Source of the DNA: Alphaproteobacteria bacterium
Lineage (GTDB): Bacteria; Pseudomonadota; Alphaproteobacteria; Rhizobiales; Xanthobacteraceae
DNA: 64,000 nucleotides
Assembly: GCA_016869215.1 (NCBI GenBank)
Contig: VGEP01000016.1
Coordinates: forward strand, 1-64,000
Direction of reading: 5' to 3'
Shown: positions 9,276-21,581 of the stretch, piece after piece
Position numbering within the stretch: position 1 is the first letter of the stretch
Layout: each line of letters begins with the position of its first letter
The notes under the pieces: generated by a model
What the model saw: the letters and a program-made list of their open reading frames with translations, nothing else
Told to the model about the DNA's origin: nothing
The model's database searches: none
Program-made: the position numbers and the translations under genes

Positions 9276-9826
9276 CCGCGGTCGTGCAGCTTCGCGATTT
9301 CGACACGCCGACGACCGCTGCGGATATGCACGCCGCAGCGGCAGCGAGCCGATGGTGTCTGGAACTCTATCGCGTCGCGCCCAGGATGCACTTTGTTGCG
9401 GAGGACGGGTTGCGGTGTGCATGCGTCTTCGAGGCGCCCGATGCGGAGGCGATGCGGAACGTTCTGCGCGGCACCGGCTTCAGCGTTCCCCGCGCCCTTT
9501 GGTCTGCGACCGTTCACATGGGTTCCGCGGACCGCAACGGAATGTTCGATCCTCCTGCGTTCGAAGGCGCGCTGACGGTGGTGGAGCGCCGGTTCGTGCA
9601 GCCGCTCGCCTTCGACGATATTCAGGCGCAGGAAGACCGGGCCGCCGCCTGCCTCGCCCTGCACCGGGTCAAGTTCCTGCGCAGCTACTTCTCGGTGGAC
9701 CGCACGAACATGGTCTGCCTTTACGCGGCGCCCGACGCGGAAGCGGTTCGCTCGGCCAACCGGCAGACAGGCTTGCCGTTCGAGAGCGTCTGGCCGGCCA
9801 CGGTGGTCGTGCCGGGACGCGCCTGA
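9272..9826 (+). CDS. tandem DUF4242-like (SCO4226-type) protein
   Basis: This 184-residue protein is made of two copies of one small ferredoxin-like domain. Copy 1 (about 29-85) contains CLELYRVAP, then EAPDAEAMRNVLRGTGF. Copy 2 (about 127-180) contains CLALHRVKF, then AAPDAEAVRSANRQTGL. Single-domain DUF4242 relatives include the nickel-binding SCO4226 of Streptomyces, so a small-ligand or metal-binding role is possible but unproven. It starts at ATG 9272 inside the stop of the BTAD-ATPase gene, implying coupled expression and probably a linked function such as sensor or effector. No signal peptide is seen. Confidence 0.75.
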   Translation: MTAVVQLRDFDTPTTAADMHAAAAASRWCLELYRVAPRMHFVAEDGLRCACVFEAPDAEAMRNVLRGTGFSVPRALWSATVHMGSADRNGMFDPPAFEGALTVVERRFVQPLAFDDIQAQEDRAAACLALHRVKFLRSYFSVDRTNMVCLYAAPDAEAVRSANRQTGLPFESVWPATVVVPGRA

Positions 9827-9893
9827 ATCGCTGCGCGCGGCGTTAACGGCGGCCGGACCACGTCAGTTCTGCGGATGAATATTCAGGGCAATC

Positions 9894-9970
<77 letters not shown>

Positions 9971-10038
9971 GCGGGGATGCAGCGGACTTAAGGCCCGCGC
10001 TGCGGCAAGTCAAGGAAAGCCGAAACGGGTCCGTCCGG

Positions 10039-10422
10039 TCAGGGTTGTTCGCGCCGGTCCGACGCCGCCGACGGCGTCCAGCGCTCGTTTTCGATCGCCC
10101 GGCCGCCGAGCTGCGTCCAGCGCCCCTCCCAGCTACCGTCGGGCTTGCGCGCATAAAGCGCCAAGCCCACCTGCCGCCCCGACAGGTAGGTCACGACCAG
10201 AAAGTTCTCTCCGCCCATCCCGGTTCCAAATGCGATCTGGCCGGCGATGTCCCAGACGATCTGGTAGGTGTCGCCGGTCTTGCGGACCATCACCTGGCCC
10301 TCATAGGTCCGCTCGGTGCCGGGCGAACTTCCTTTGACCGTGTACTTGCCGACCGGGTCCGCGGCCGCGGCCGAGAGGCCGAACGCCAGCGCCACAATCG
10401 TCGCAGCAATTCCTCGAGTCAT
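10039..10422 (-). CDS. secreted/periplasmic hypothetical protein
   Basis: This 127-residue protein begins with a clear Sec signal peptide (TRGIAATIVALAFGLSAAAA, cleavage near AAA-DP). The mature part, starting GKYTVKGSSPGTERTYEGQVMV, is rich in beta-strand and Gly/Thr, with a lipocalin- or avidin-like look (repeated YxGxV...VWDI...GTG). I do not recognise a specific family. Similar small exported proteins of unknown function are common in Rhizobiales. The ATG at 10422 is preferred because GGAGAT lies 8 nt upstream; the frame extends further but reads through the leader. It lies between two tRNA genes and appears monocistronic. Confidence 0.7.
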   Translation of the reverse strand: MTRGIAATIVALAFGLSAAAADPVGKYTVKGSSPGTERTYEGQVMVRKTGDTYQIVWDIAGQIAFGTGMGGENFLVVTYLSGRQVGLALYARKPDGSWEGRWTQLGGRAIENERWTPSAASDRREQP

Positions 10423-10549
10423 GTTCGCGATCTCCGCCGAAGTACGTCCGCCGGCCGCAATCAATAATTTAAGCATACTCCCGGGCCGCCCATGCACAAA
10501 GCGCGATGCACAAGTCTTGCCACTTTGCCGTTCGGAACGCGGGATAACC

Positions 10550-10625
10550 TGGTGGGCGGTGACGGGCTCGAACCGCCGGCCTTCTCGGTGTAAGCGAGAC
10601 GCTCTACCAGCTGAGCTAACCGCCC
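10550..10625 (-). tRNA. tRNA-Val (TAC anticodon)
   Basis: The minus-strand cloverleaf has acceptor GGGCGGT, D arm AGCTCAGCTGGTAGAGC, and anticodon stem TCTCG-CTTACAC-CGAGA giving anticodon TAC. The T arm contains GGTTCGAGCCC and CCA is encoded at 10550-10552. Confidence 0.96.
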
Positions 10626-10752
10626 TCGCCGCACCTTATCGCCCCGGACGCGTTCGGCCGCAAGGTCTCGCATGCGGCCATGCAGCAAACGCGCAAACGC
10701 CCCCGCGACAGGTCGCGAGGGCGTCGGCAGCCGAAAAAACCGGCTGAACGGA

Positions 10753-11028
10753 TTACTTGTTCACCGCTTCCTTCAGGCCCTTGCCGGCCGAGAAGCGCGG
10801 ACGCCGCGCCGCCTTGATCTTCACCGGAGCGCCGGTGCGCGGATCGCGGCCTTCGCGCGCGGCACGCTTGACGACCCTGAAATTCCCGAACCCCATGATT
10901 TTGACTTCGCCGCCCTTCTTCAACGTCGCAGTGATGGCGTCGAAGGTTGCATCCACGGCGGAGGCTGCCGCGGTCTTTGTCATTTGCGCCTTGTCGGCCA
11001 CCGCAGCGATGAGCTCGTTCTTGGTCAT
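10753..11028 (-). CDS. hupB: DNA-binding protein HU
   Basis: This 91-residue nucleoid protein matches the usual HU length of about 90. It opens with MTKNELIAAVADKAQMTK, the DNA-gripping arm carries the signature MGFGNFRVVKRAAREGRDPRTG, and it ends KGLKEAVNK. The start at 11028 is fixed by homology and an upstream AAAGGA; the open frame upstream is leader sequence. HU bends DNA non-specifically and organises the chromosome. In many proteobacteria it sits directly next to lon; here the two are 5.5 kb apart, with a catabolic block in between. Confidence 0.95.
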   Translation of the reverse strand: MTKNELIAAVADKAQMTKTAAASAVDATFDAITATLKKGGEVKIMGFGNFRVVKRAAREGRDPRTGAPVKIKAARRPRFSAGKGLKEAVNK

Positions 11029-11343
11029 CTGACCGATCCTTTCCCTGCATCGAATCAACGGCGTATTTGCCGTTAGGGCGCGGATAGTTTGCCGGAACAA
11101 CTGCAAAAGCAATGATTCGTTTTCGAAGAATCCAGCTACGCCCAGGAATTGCGTTGCGCAGCCCGGCGCGAATGCAGGCGCCATATGAATTTGCGGCGGA
11201 GCGATTCGCTGTTGGCGGCGCTTGTCCGCGGCTCTCCGGCACGAAAGAATTCAGGCACGACGGGACCGACCAAGGACAGGCGATGGCTCGACGACTCACT
11301 TGCGCGCCCGACGCGGCGCCCGCTCCGGCCGGGAGCTGATTCC
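11029..11343. other. 315-base divergent intergenic region
   Basis: It holds the HU leader and promoter on the minus side and the leader of an FAD monooxygenase on the plus side. Open frames reading through from both genes are extensions of the real genes and have no independent support. Nothing else is seen. Confidence 0.5.
11084..11112 (-). promoter_or_regulatory. probable housekeeping promoter of hupB
   Basis: On the minus strand TTGCTT (11112-11107) and AACTAT (11089-11084) are spaced by exactly 17 bp. Predicted transcription would start near 11077, leaving a leader of about 50 nt before the HU ATG. The -10 match is only moderate. Confidence 0.45.
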
Positions 11344-12564
11344 GTGCCGAAGCCGCGCGCGCTGGTGATCGGAGGCTCGGTCGGCGGGCTGTTTGCCGCC
11401 CATCTGTTGCGGCTGGCGGGCTGGGATATCGCTGTATTCGAGCGCGCCCGTGGCGATCTCGGCGACCGCGGCACCGGGATCGGAACGCGCGCGGAGCTGT
11501 TCGCCGTCATGCGGCGGATCGGCATCGCCGTCGACCTCGCTTCGATTGGTGTCAACGTGCAAGGCCGGACCGGCCTCGGCGCGGACGGAACCGTCGTTCA
11601 CGAGCTTTCCATGCCTGCCGTGAACAGCGCATGGTCGCGCGTGTGGCGGCCGCTGCGGGCGGCGCTCCCCGGCGGGAGCTTTCACGGCGGCATGACGCTG
11701 ACGCGGATCGAGCACGACGCGGACGGCGTCACCGCGCACTTCGCCGACGGCACGAGCGTTGAGGGCGAACTCCTGGTCGCAGCGGACGGATTGCACTCGA
11801 TCGTCTGCATGCAACTCTGGCCCGGCGCCGGTCCGCAGTACGCCGGCTACGTCGCCTGGCGCGGCGTCGTGGAACAAGGTGCGGTCGCGCCGGAGCTGCA
11901 GGAACTTCTGTTCGATCGGATGGTGTTCGGATGTCCCGCGGGCGAGCTGTTCTTGTCATTGCCCATGCCGGGCCCCGACGACGGGCCTCTTCGCGGCAAC
12001 CGCCGCTGCCATTTCGTGTGGTTTCGGCCGGTGGCCGAAGAGGCCCTGCCCAGTCTCTGTACCGATGCGAGCGGCCGCGCGCATGGCATTTCGATCCCGC
12101 CACCGCTGATCCGGCCCGAACTGATTGCAGCTCTCCGGCGCGATGCCGATGCGCTGCTTGCGCCGCAACTGGCGGCATCGGTCAAGGCTACGGGGCAGAC
12201 CATCCTGCAGCCGATCTTCGACGTGGAATCGCCTGCGATTGCGTGCGGTCGCGTTGCGCTTCTGGGCGATGCCGCCTTCGTCGCCCGGCCGCATGTCGCG
12301 ACCGGGGTGATGAAGGCGGGGATGGACGCTGCATGTCTTGCGGACTCGCTTGCCGCCACAAAGAACCTTCCGTCGGGCCTTGCGGCCTACGACGCGGAAC
12401 GCCGGCCTTACGGCCGATGGCTGGTCGAGCGCGGCCGCCACATCGGGGCGACTGCGATGGCGCGCGATCTGCCGTTCCAACAGCGCATCGAGACCCTGAT
12501 GCGAGAATACGGCGCGGCCGGTGTGGTGCGCGACCAGCCGATCGCCGCGCGTCTGTCCGGATAG
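11344..12564 (+). CDS. FAD-dependent monooxygenase (salicylate/2,6-dihydroxypyridine hydroxylase type)
   Basis: This 406-residue class A flavin monooxygenase has Rossmann FAD motif VIGGSVGGLFAAHLL near the N terminus, DG motif VAADGLHSIV in the middle, and GD motif LLGDAAFVARPHVATGV towards the C terminus. The PHVATGV variant resembles 2,6-dihydroxypyridine 3-hydroxylase relatives, so a hydroxylated N-heterocycle or phenol is a plausible substrate; this is inference. The start is taken as GTG 11344, with GGGAG 8 nt upstream. The frame extends 65 codons further upstream into unconserved Arg-rich sequence. Its stop abuts that of the convergent Bug-type gene with no space for a separate terminator. 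Confidence 0.85.
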   Translation: MPKPRALVIGGSVGGLFAAHLLRLAGWDIAVFERARGDLGDRGTGIGTRAELFAVMRRIGIAVDLASIGVNVQGRTGLGADGTVVHELSMPAVNSAWSRVWRPLRAALPGGSFHGGMTLTRIEHDADGVTAHFADGTSVEGELLVAADGLHSIVCMQLWPGAGPQYAGYVAWRGVVEQGAVAPELQELLFDRMVFGCPAGELFLSLPMPGPDDGPLRGNRRCHFVWFRPVAEEALPSLCTDASGRAHGISIPPPLIRPELIAALRRDADALLAPQLAASVKATGQTILQPIFDVESPAIACGRVALLGDAAFVARPHVATGVMKAGMDAACLADSLAATKNLPSGLAAYDAERRPYGRWLVERGRHIGATAMARDLPFQQRIETLMREYGAAGVVRDQPIAARLSG

Positions 12565-13536
12565 TTACTTCTGCTTCAGGTCGAGGTCCTTCACCAGCGC
12601 CACGGTCGCCCGCCACTCCTCCGCCATCAGCTTTGCCATCTGCTCGGGCGTGGTGGTCTCGATCGGCGTGCCGTTGTCGGCGAGCCGCTTGACCAGCGCC
12701 GGATCGCGCGAGGCTTTGACGAATTCCTCGCTCAGCCGTTTCACGATCTCGGGCGGCGTCCCGGCGGGCGCAGCGACGCCGAACCAGCTCGCCACCTTGT
12801 CCTTGTAGCCAAGCTCGCTCAGCGTCGGAACGTCGGCCATGGCGTCCCACCGCTTCGGTGCGTCGATGGCGAGCGCGCGAAGCTTCTTCTCCTGAAATTG
12901 CCCCTTGGCCGCGGTGAACGACGACAGCGCGAAGTCGACGCGGCCGGTGATCAGGTCGGCCATCATCGGTCCGCCGCCGCGGTAATGCACGTACTGCATC
13001 GGTGTGCCGCTCGCCTTGGCGAGCCGCGCCGCCATCAGGTGCGACGGCGTGCCGACGCCCGGCGATCCGAACGACAGTCCGCCTGGCTTCTTCTTGCCGT
13101 AGGCCCACAGCCCGGCCAGGTCTTTGGCCGGCAGCTCCGTCGGCACCGCGATCAGCGTCGCGATGTGGAACAAGAGCGACACCGGAGCGAAGCCCTTGAT
13201 GGGTTCATAGGGCGCGGTCGCCTGGATCGCCGGCACCGCCATGTGCTGTGAGCCCGAGAAGATCAGCACCGTATGGCCGTCGGGCGGCGCGTTCTGGACC
13301 GCCGCGGCCCCGATGGCACCGCCGGCTCCTGCCCGGTTCTCCACCACCACGCGCTGACCGATGCTCTTCGACAGGGCATCCGCGTAAATGCGTGCGGTCA
13401 CGTCGGTGATGCCGCCGGGCGCGAGCCCCACGATGATCGTGATCTGCTTGCTGGGAAAGCCCTGCGCGGCAGCCGAACCGCAGAACCATGCGGCCACGGC
13501 GATTGCGGCCATCCCGGCCAGGCTGCGCCTGAACAT
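12565..13536 (-). CDS. Bug-family (TctC) tripartite tricarboxylate transporter substrate-binding protein
   Basis: This 323-residue periplasmic binding protein has a Sec signal peptide (MFRRSLAGMAAIAVAAWFCGSAAA) followed by the family opening FPSKQITIIVGLAPGGITDVTAR. Further Bug hallmarks are ENRAGAGGAIGAAAV, YVHYRGGGPMMADLITGRVDFA and PTLSELGYKD. Bug proteins bind carboxylates or amides with high affinity. No TctA/TctB membrane partners are nearby, so this is an orphan receptor, as is common for this family. It lies divergent to the decarboxylase-dioxygenase-hydrolase set and may capture the aromatic acid degraded by it; that link is inferred from position only. Confidence 0.9.
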   Translation of the reverse strand: MFRRSLAGMAAIAVAAWFCGSAAAQGFPSKQITIIVGLAPGGITDVTARIYADALSKSIGQRVVVENRAGAGGAIGAAAVQNAPPDGHTVLIFSGSQHMAVPAIQATAPYEPIKGFAPVSLLFHIATLIAVPTELPAKDLAGLWAYGKKKPGGLSFGSPGVGTPSHLMAARLAKASGTPMQYVHYRGGGPMMADLITGRVDFALSSFTAAKGQFQEKKLRALAIDAPKRWDAMADVPTLSELGYKDKVASWFGVAAPAGTPPEIVKRLSEEFVKASRDPALVKRLADNGTPIETTTPEQMAKLMAEEWRATVALVKDLDLKQK

Positions 13537-13671
13537 GCTGTCCTCCCCGTCGAGTTTTCGCGCCTTGCTGGCGGCGTCTCGTACAATCTATCACTGAAAG
13601 CGCTGCGGGCGGCCCGCGGGCGGGTACAAAATTTCATGCCTCGCCTATAGTCCGCCCCCGCCGGAGGATGC

Positions 13672-14670
13672 ATGAGCCGACTGCCGATCACCATCGCGAC
13701 CTGGGATTACGATCGCGTGCGGCCGCTGGTCGACGGCCGCGTCCGGGTCGAGGGCTGCGACGTCAACTATCTCACCATGCCGGTCGAGGAATGCTTCGAG
13801 CGCGCCTACTTCCACGGCGAGTTCGAGGTCGCCGAGATCGGCTTCAGCCCCTATCTGATCGCGCTGTCGCGCGGCGAGCCGCCTTACGTCGCGGTGCCGG
13901 CGTTTCTCTCCCGCATGTTCCGGCACTCGGCGGTCTATATCCGCACCGACCGCGGCATCGAAGGACCCGCCGGCCTCAAGGGCAAACGCATCGGCGTGCC
14001 CGAGTATCAGATGTCGGCGGTGATGTGGTTTCGTGGCTATCTCCAGGACGAGTTCGGGATTACCACGAAGGACATGCAATGGATCCAGGGCGGGCTGGAG
14101 AACCCGGGCCGGCGCGACAAGTTTCCGCTCAACCTGCCACCCGACTTTCCCCTCTCCTCCGCCCCCGAGGGCGCGACGCTTTCGCGCATGTTGGCCGACG
14201 GCGAGCTTGATGCCGTGATGTCGGCGCGGCGTCCGTCGTGCTTCGTTTCGGGTCACCCCAAGGTGCGTCGGCTGTTTCCCGACTACAAGGCGGCGGAACA
14301 GGAGTACTTCCGGCGCTCCGGGATATTCCCGATCATGCATGCGGTCGGCATCCGCCGGGACATCCACGACCGCCACACCTGGCTCGCGGCAAGCGTCTAC
14401 AAGGCCTTCGCGCAGGCCAAGCGCCTCGCCGACGCCGAGTTCGCCGAGACCACCGCGCTCAAGATCGGCCTGCCCTGGGTCAACGCCGAATACGACGAGA
14501 CCCGCGCGCTGATGGGCGACGACTTCTGGTCGTACGGCGTCGGCGAGCGGAACCGCAAGACACTTGCCGCCATGGCGCGCTATTCCTATGAGCAGGGCTT
14601 GGCGGTACGCTTGCTTACGGTCGACGAGATGTTCGCCGAAAGCACGCTTGGCGGGGAAACCCGGGTGTAG
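13672..14670 (+). CDS. 4,5-dihydroxyphthalate decarboxylase-like protein
   Basis: This 332-residue cytoplasmic protein lacks a signal peptide and has the periplasmic-binding-protein type II fold used by 4,5-dihydroxyphthalate decarboxylases (Pht5/OphC type). Recognisable blocks are ATWDYDRVRPLVDGRV at the start, EECFERAYFHGEFEVAEIGFSPYLIAL, and GIEGPAGLKGKRIGVPEYQMSA. It ends with VRLLTVDEMFAEST. The known reaction is 4,5-dihydroxyphthalate to protocatechuate plus CO2, but annotated relatives are numerous and often untested, so the substrate may differ. GGAGGATGC precedes the ATG. A 9-nt gap separates it from the dioxygenase gene, indicating an operon. Confidence 0.8.
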   Translation: MSRLPITIATWDYDRVRPLVDGRVRVEGCDVNYLTMPVEECFERAYFHGEFEVAEIGFSPYLIALSRGEPPYVAVPAFLSRMFRHSAVYIRTDRGIEGPAGLKGKRIGVPEYQMSAVMWFRGYLQDEFGITTKDMQWIQGGLENPGRRDKFPLNLPPDFPLSSAPEGATLSRMLADGELDAVMSARRPSCFVSGHPKVRRLFPDYKAAEQEYFRRSGIFPIMHAVGIRRDIHDRHTWLAASVYKAFAQAKRLADAEFAETTALKIGLPWVNAEYDETRALMGDDFWSYGVGERNRKTLAAMARYSYEQGLAVRLLTVDEMFAESTLGGETRV

Positions 14671-14679
14671 GAGAAGGCC

Positions 14680-15621
14680 ATGCCGGTCCAGTTGATCTGC
14701 GCGTCGCACAGTCCGCTGATGACGGCGGAGATGGAGGAGTCCCAACAGGGCGTCCAGGCGCAGTTCTTCCGCGAAATGGACCAGTGCGCCGAGGCGCTGC
14801 ACCGCTTCAACCCCGATCTGGTGGTGGTGTTCGGCCCGGACCATTTCAACGGCTTCTTCTACGAGCTGATGCCGGCGTTCTGTATTGGCACCGCGGCCGA
14901 AGCCACCAAGGACTGGCATTTTCCGGGTGGCCCGTTGCGCGTGCCGCGCGATCTGGCGGTCAACTGCGTGCGCCATCTGCAGTCGCGCGACTACGACGTT
15001 GCGCTGTCGCACGCCATGAAGGTCGATCACGGCATCACCATCCCGCTGTTCAAGCTCACCGGCGGGCTCGACCGTTACGACGTGCTGCCGGTGTTCATCA
15101 ACTGCGCGGCCGATCTGCGCCCGTCGTTCCGGCGCGTTCGCGGCTTCGGTGCGGCGCTCGGAGAATTTCTCGCCGGACAGGGCATGCGCGTGACCGTGGT
15201 CGGCTCGGGCGGGCTGTCGCACGATCCGCCGACACCGCGCATCGATCACAGCGAGCCCGAAAAAACCCAGCGGCTGGTCGATCGCGTGACGCCGACGCAG
15301 GCCGACCTCGACGCCCGCGAGAACCGCGTCATTGCAGCCGCGCGCGCGCTGGTCCAGGGCGGCGGCCCCTGCCTGCCGCCCGACGAGCAATGGGATCGCG
15401 ATTTCCTCGACCGCTTCGTCGGCGGCAGGCTCGATGCCTTCGACACGATGAGCGACGCCGAGATCGACCGGGTGGCGGGCTTCGGAGCGCACGAGGTCCG
15501 CACCTGGGTCGCGGCGGCGGCAGCAGCCCAGCACATGGGCAATCCGCAGACGCAGGTCCGCTACTACCACCTGGTGCCGGAGTGGATCACCGGCATGGGC
15601 ATCGTGGTCGGACAGGCGTGA
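14680..15621 (+). CDS. LigB/MhpB-type extradiol ring-cleavage dioxygenase
   Basis: This 313-residue class III extradiol dioxygenase is closest in layout to MhpB (3-carboxyethylcatechol 2,3-dioxygenase). Iron- and acid/base-type residues are visible: H10 in ICASHSP, D54/H55 in FGPDHFNG, H111 in ALSHAMKVDHG with D116/H117, and H in SGGLSHDPP. The enzyme opens a catechol ring next to the hydroxyls using Fe(II) and O2. It lies between the decarboxylase-like gene (9 nt) and the hydrolase (1-nt stop/start overlap), a typical meta-cleavage arrangement. The native substrate, protocatechuate-like or catechol-propionate-like, is not decided by sequence. Confidence 0.87.
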   Translation: MPVQLICASHSPLMTAEMEESQQGVQAQFFREMDQCAEALHRFNPDLVVVFGPDHFNGFFYELMPAFCIGTAAEATKDWHFPGGPLRVPRDLAVNCVRHLQSRDYDVALSHAMKVDHGITIPLFKLTGGLDRYDVLPVFINCAADLRPSFRRVRGFGAALGEFLAGQGMRVTVVGSGGLSHDPPTPRIDHSEPEKTQRLVDRVTPTQADLDARENRVIAAARALVQGGGPCLPPDEQWDRDFLDRFVGGRLDAFDTMSDAEIDRVAGFGAHEVRTWVAAAAAAQHMGNPQTQVRYYHLVPEWITGMGIVVGQA

Positions 15622-16466
15622 TGGCGGCGGCGGACGCGTCGACGGGATCGGTCCGTTCCGGCGACGTCGGCATTTTCTATCGACGGTTCGGCACGCCCGG
15701 CCGCACGCCGCTCCTGATCGTGCACGGCCTGTCGTACTTCTCCTACGACTGGATCGGGGTCGCTTCCGCGCTTGCGACCGGCCGCGAGATTGTCGCAATC
15801 GATATGCGCGGCTTCGGCCAGTCGGACTGGAGCTCCTCGCGCGACTACAAGCTCGAAACGCTGTCGTCCGACGCCATGAACGTCCTCGACGCGCTCGGCT
15901 GGCGGCAGGCGGTGCTGATCGGCCATTCGTTCGGCGGGCGGGTGGCGCTCGCGACTGCAGGCTGGAAGCCGGAGCGTGCTGCGGCCGTGGCGTTGCTCGA
16001 CTTCGCCCCCGACATCGCGGCGGCAGGACGCCGTGCCACCGCCGAACGGATCGGCCGCCAGCCGGACCTGTTTGCTACATTGGACGCGGCGCTGGCCTAC
16101 CATGGCGAGGACGACACGCCCGCGGCGCGCGCCCGCTACGAGGCGTTCCTCAAGGCTGTGCCGGGCGGTTTCCAGCTTCGCCGCGACCTGCATTTCCGCG
16201 ATAATTTCCGGAAGGCGCTCGACAGTGGCCAGTCGGCGCCGGTGCCGGCGTATCTCTGGCCGATGCTCTCGGAGCTCAAGGTCCCGGCGCTGGTGGTGCG
16301 CGGCAGCCACTCGGACATGCTCGACGCGCCGACGCTGGAGAAGGCCCGCGCCTGCAATCCGCGCGTGACCGGGATAGAACTCGAAAGCGGCCACGACCTC
16401 GCCGGCGACAATCCGGACGGCCTGGTGCGCGTCCTGCGCTCATTCCTCGACGCAAACCGGCTCTGA
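15621..16466 (+). CDS. alpha/beta hydrolase (probable meta-cleavage-product hydrolase)
   Basis: This 281-residue alpha/beta hydrolase has the oxyanion region LLIVHGLSYFSYDW, nucleophile elbow GHSFGG with S103, and a terminal catalytic His in ESGHDLAGDNP. In meta-cleavage operons such hydrolases (MhpC/BphD type) hydrolyse the ring-opened product. Its start ATG 15621 overlaps the dioxygenase stop (TGATG), showing translational coupling. A longer open frame starting at 14784 is an out-of-frame read through the dioxygenase. The C-C hydrolase function is inferred from context, since the fold alone also fits esterases and haloperoxidases. Confidence 0.82.
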   Translation: MAAADASTGSVRSGDVGIFYRRFGTPGRTPLLIVHGLSYFSYDWIGVASALATGREIVAIDMRGFGQSDWSSSRDYKLETLSSDAMNVLDALGWRQAVLIGHSFGGRVALATAGWKPERAAAVALLDFAPDIAAAGRRATAERIGRQPDLFATLDAALAYHGEDDTPAARARYEAFLKAVPGGFQLRRDLHFRDNFRKALDSGQSAPVPAYLWPMLSELKVPALVVRGSHSDMLDAPTLEKARACNPRVTGIELESGHDLAGDNPDGLVRVLRSFLDANRL

Positions 16467-16476
16467 GCACCCCACC

Positions 16477-16514
16477 AAACGCAAACGGCGGCCCGAAGGC
16501 CGCCGTCCGCGTTT
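16477..16514. terminator. bidirectional terminator between the hydrolase gene and lon
   Basis: A 9-bp core stem ACGGCGGCC/GGCCGCCGT (16485-16493 with 16498-16506) has a CGAA loop. It is extended by AAACGC/GCGTTT (16477-16482 with 16509-16514) across a 2x2 internal loop. It ends both convergent transcription units. Confidence 0.75.
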
Positions 16515-16532
16515 CGTGTCTGGCGTGGCCGA

Positions 16533-18965
<2,433 letters not shown>

Positions 18966-19265
18966 TTCCGTAGTCCTTGTTGTTGTGCCCCTTCCTCATG
19001 GCCCGCGGGGTGCGCAGCCGCGACGAAGTGCCGGTTTGCCGGACAGGTGCAGAAGGTGTCCCGCGGTCGAGTCAGGTGGGGTCGGGAACCGTGTCCGGAC
19101 GAGAAAACACGCGAATCTACCCAAGTTTCAGGCCTCTGCCCGGTACTAGGTGGATACCGGGGGCCAGAGTGTCAAGTTAACCTGTAGATTCAACCCAATA
19201 TGCCACTCGCCCGCCGTTCGGCGGATCGCGGGGAGGTATCACGCAACCGGAACGACGCGTCAGGT
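18966..19265. other. 300-base intergenic region between clpX and lon
   Basis: No gene is supportable here. It contains the lon leader of about 180 nt and a promoter candidate at 19147-19175. The block GGTACTAGGTGGATACC (19142-19158) is an imperfect palindrome overlapping that promoter and could be an operator. Confidence 0.5.
19147..19175 (-). promoter_or_regulatory. candidate lon promoter (heat-shock-like -35)
   Basis: On the minus strand CTTGACA (TTGACA 19175-19170) is followed 17 bp later by CACCTA (19152-19147). CTTGAC is a good -35 for sigma-70 and for alphaproteobacterial RpoH; the -10 is poor for either. Transcription from here would leave a leader of about 175 nt. Confidence 0.35.
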
Positions 19266-20531
<1,266 letters not shown>

Positions 20532-20750
20532 TCCGATCTCCGTGACCCCGCGGTGGGCGGGGCCTACCCTTTCCTAACAGCGCCGACGCTAAAAAACCGT
20601 AGCGCGGCGGTCGCACATTCCACGCACTCCATCCTCCCGGATACTAGCGAAACACGCTAAAGGAGGAACAATCAAGATTTCATTAACAATAACGCATTCC
20701 ACTGCCATGGCTTTTTCGGGGCTGGCAACCGGGGCGGAGGGAGTGCGTTC

Positions 20751-21395
20751 CTAGGCGGCCTTCGCGCCGGGGTCCTCGGGGCGCTTGTCGATCACCTTGT
20801 CGATCAGACCGAAGTCCTTGGCGGCCTCGGGAGTCATGAACGTGTCGCGCTCGAGCGCGTCCTCGATCTTCTTGATCGGCTGCCCGGTGTGTTTGACGTA
20901 GATTTCGTTCAGGCGCTTCTTGAGATTCAGGATTTCCTGGGCGTGCAGCATGATGTCGGTGGCCTGGCCCTGGAACCCGCCCGACGGCTGATGGACCATC
21001 ACGCGCGCATTCGGCAGGGCGAACCGCAGGTCCTTGGCGCCGGCGGAGAGCAGCAGGGAACCCATCGACGCGGCCTGGCCGCAGCAAAGCGTGGACACCG
21101 GCGGGCGGATGAACTGCATCGTGTCGTAGATCGCAAGCCCCGCGGTCACCAACCCGCCGGGCGAGTTGATGTACATGGAGATTTCCTTCTTGGGATTCTC
21201 CGCCTCCAGGAACAGCATCTGCGCCACGACCAGCGTCGCCATGCCGTCCTCGATCGGACCGGTGATGAAGATGATCCGTTCCTTGAGCAGCCGGGAGAAG
21301 ATGTCATAGGCCCGCTCGCCCCGGTTGGTCTGCTCGACCACCATGGGAACCAGGTTCATGTAGGTGTTGACCGGATCTCTCAAACTGTCCTCCAA
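20751..21395 (-). CDS. clpP: ClpP, proteolytic subunit
   Basis: This 214-residue serine peptidase has the full catalytic triad: S110 in [13 protein letters not shown]135 in VMVHQPSGG and D184 in LERDTFMTP. It assembles as two stacked heptamers and partners with ClpX (and ClpA). The first residues [23 protein letters not shown] resemble the short processed pro-region of alphaproteobacterial ClpP1. It lies downstream of tig with a 186-bp gap, and upstream of clpX. Confidence 0.98.
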   Translation of the reverse strand: MEDSLRDPVNTYMNLVPMVVEQTNRGERAYDIFSRLLKERIIFITGPIEDGMATLVVAQMLFLEAENPKKEISMYINSPGGLVTAGLAIYDTMQFIRPPVSTLCCGQAASMGSLLLSAGAKDLRFALPNARVMVHQPSGGFQGQATDIMLHAQEILNLKKRLNEIYVKHTGQPIKKIEDALERDTFMTPEAAKDFGLIDKVIDKRPEDPGAKAA

Positions 21396-21581
21396 ACGTG
21401 GGGCGGATCGCCCGCATCGGCGCCGAATCGTACGATTGGCCGACAGTATATAGGTTCGGCGGGCGTCAACACGAAGGCCCCCGCATGGCGCCGGGGCGGT
21501 AGTGGAATACTGGCGCCGGCGCGGTACCCGCTCGGCGCGCAGCGGGATGTGCGCGGTTCACCTGGCTGACGCCGGACGGCC

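Noticed and set aside
13645-15798. 717-codon open frame opposite the decarboxylase and dioxygenase genes
   Set aside because: It is a low-complexity antisense translation of two well-supported genes and has no independent family features.
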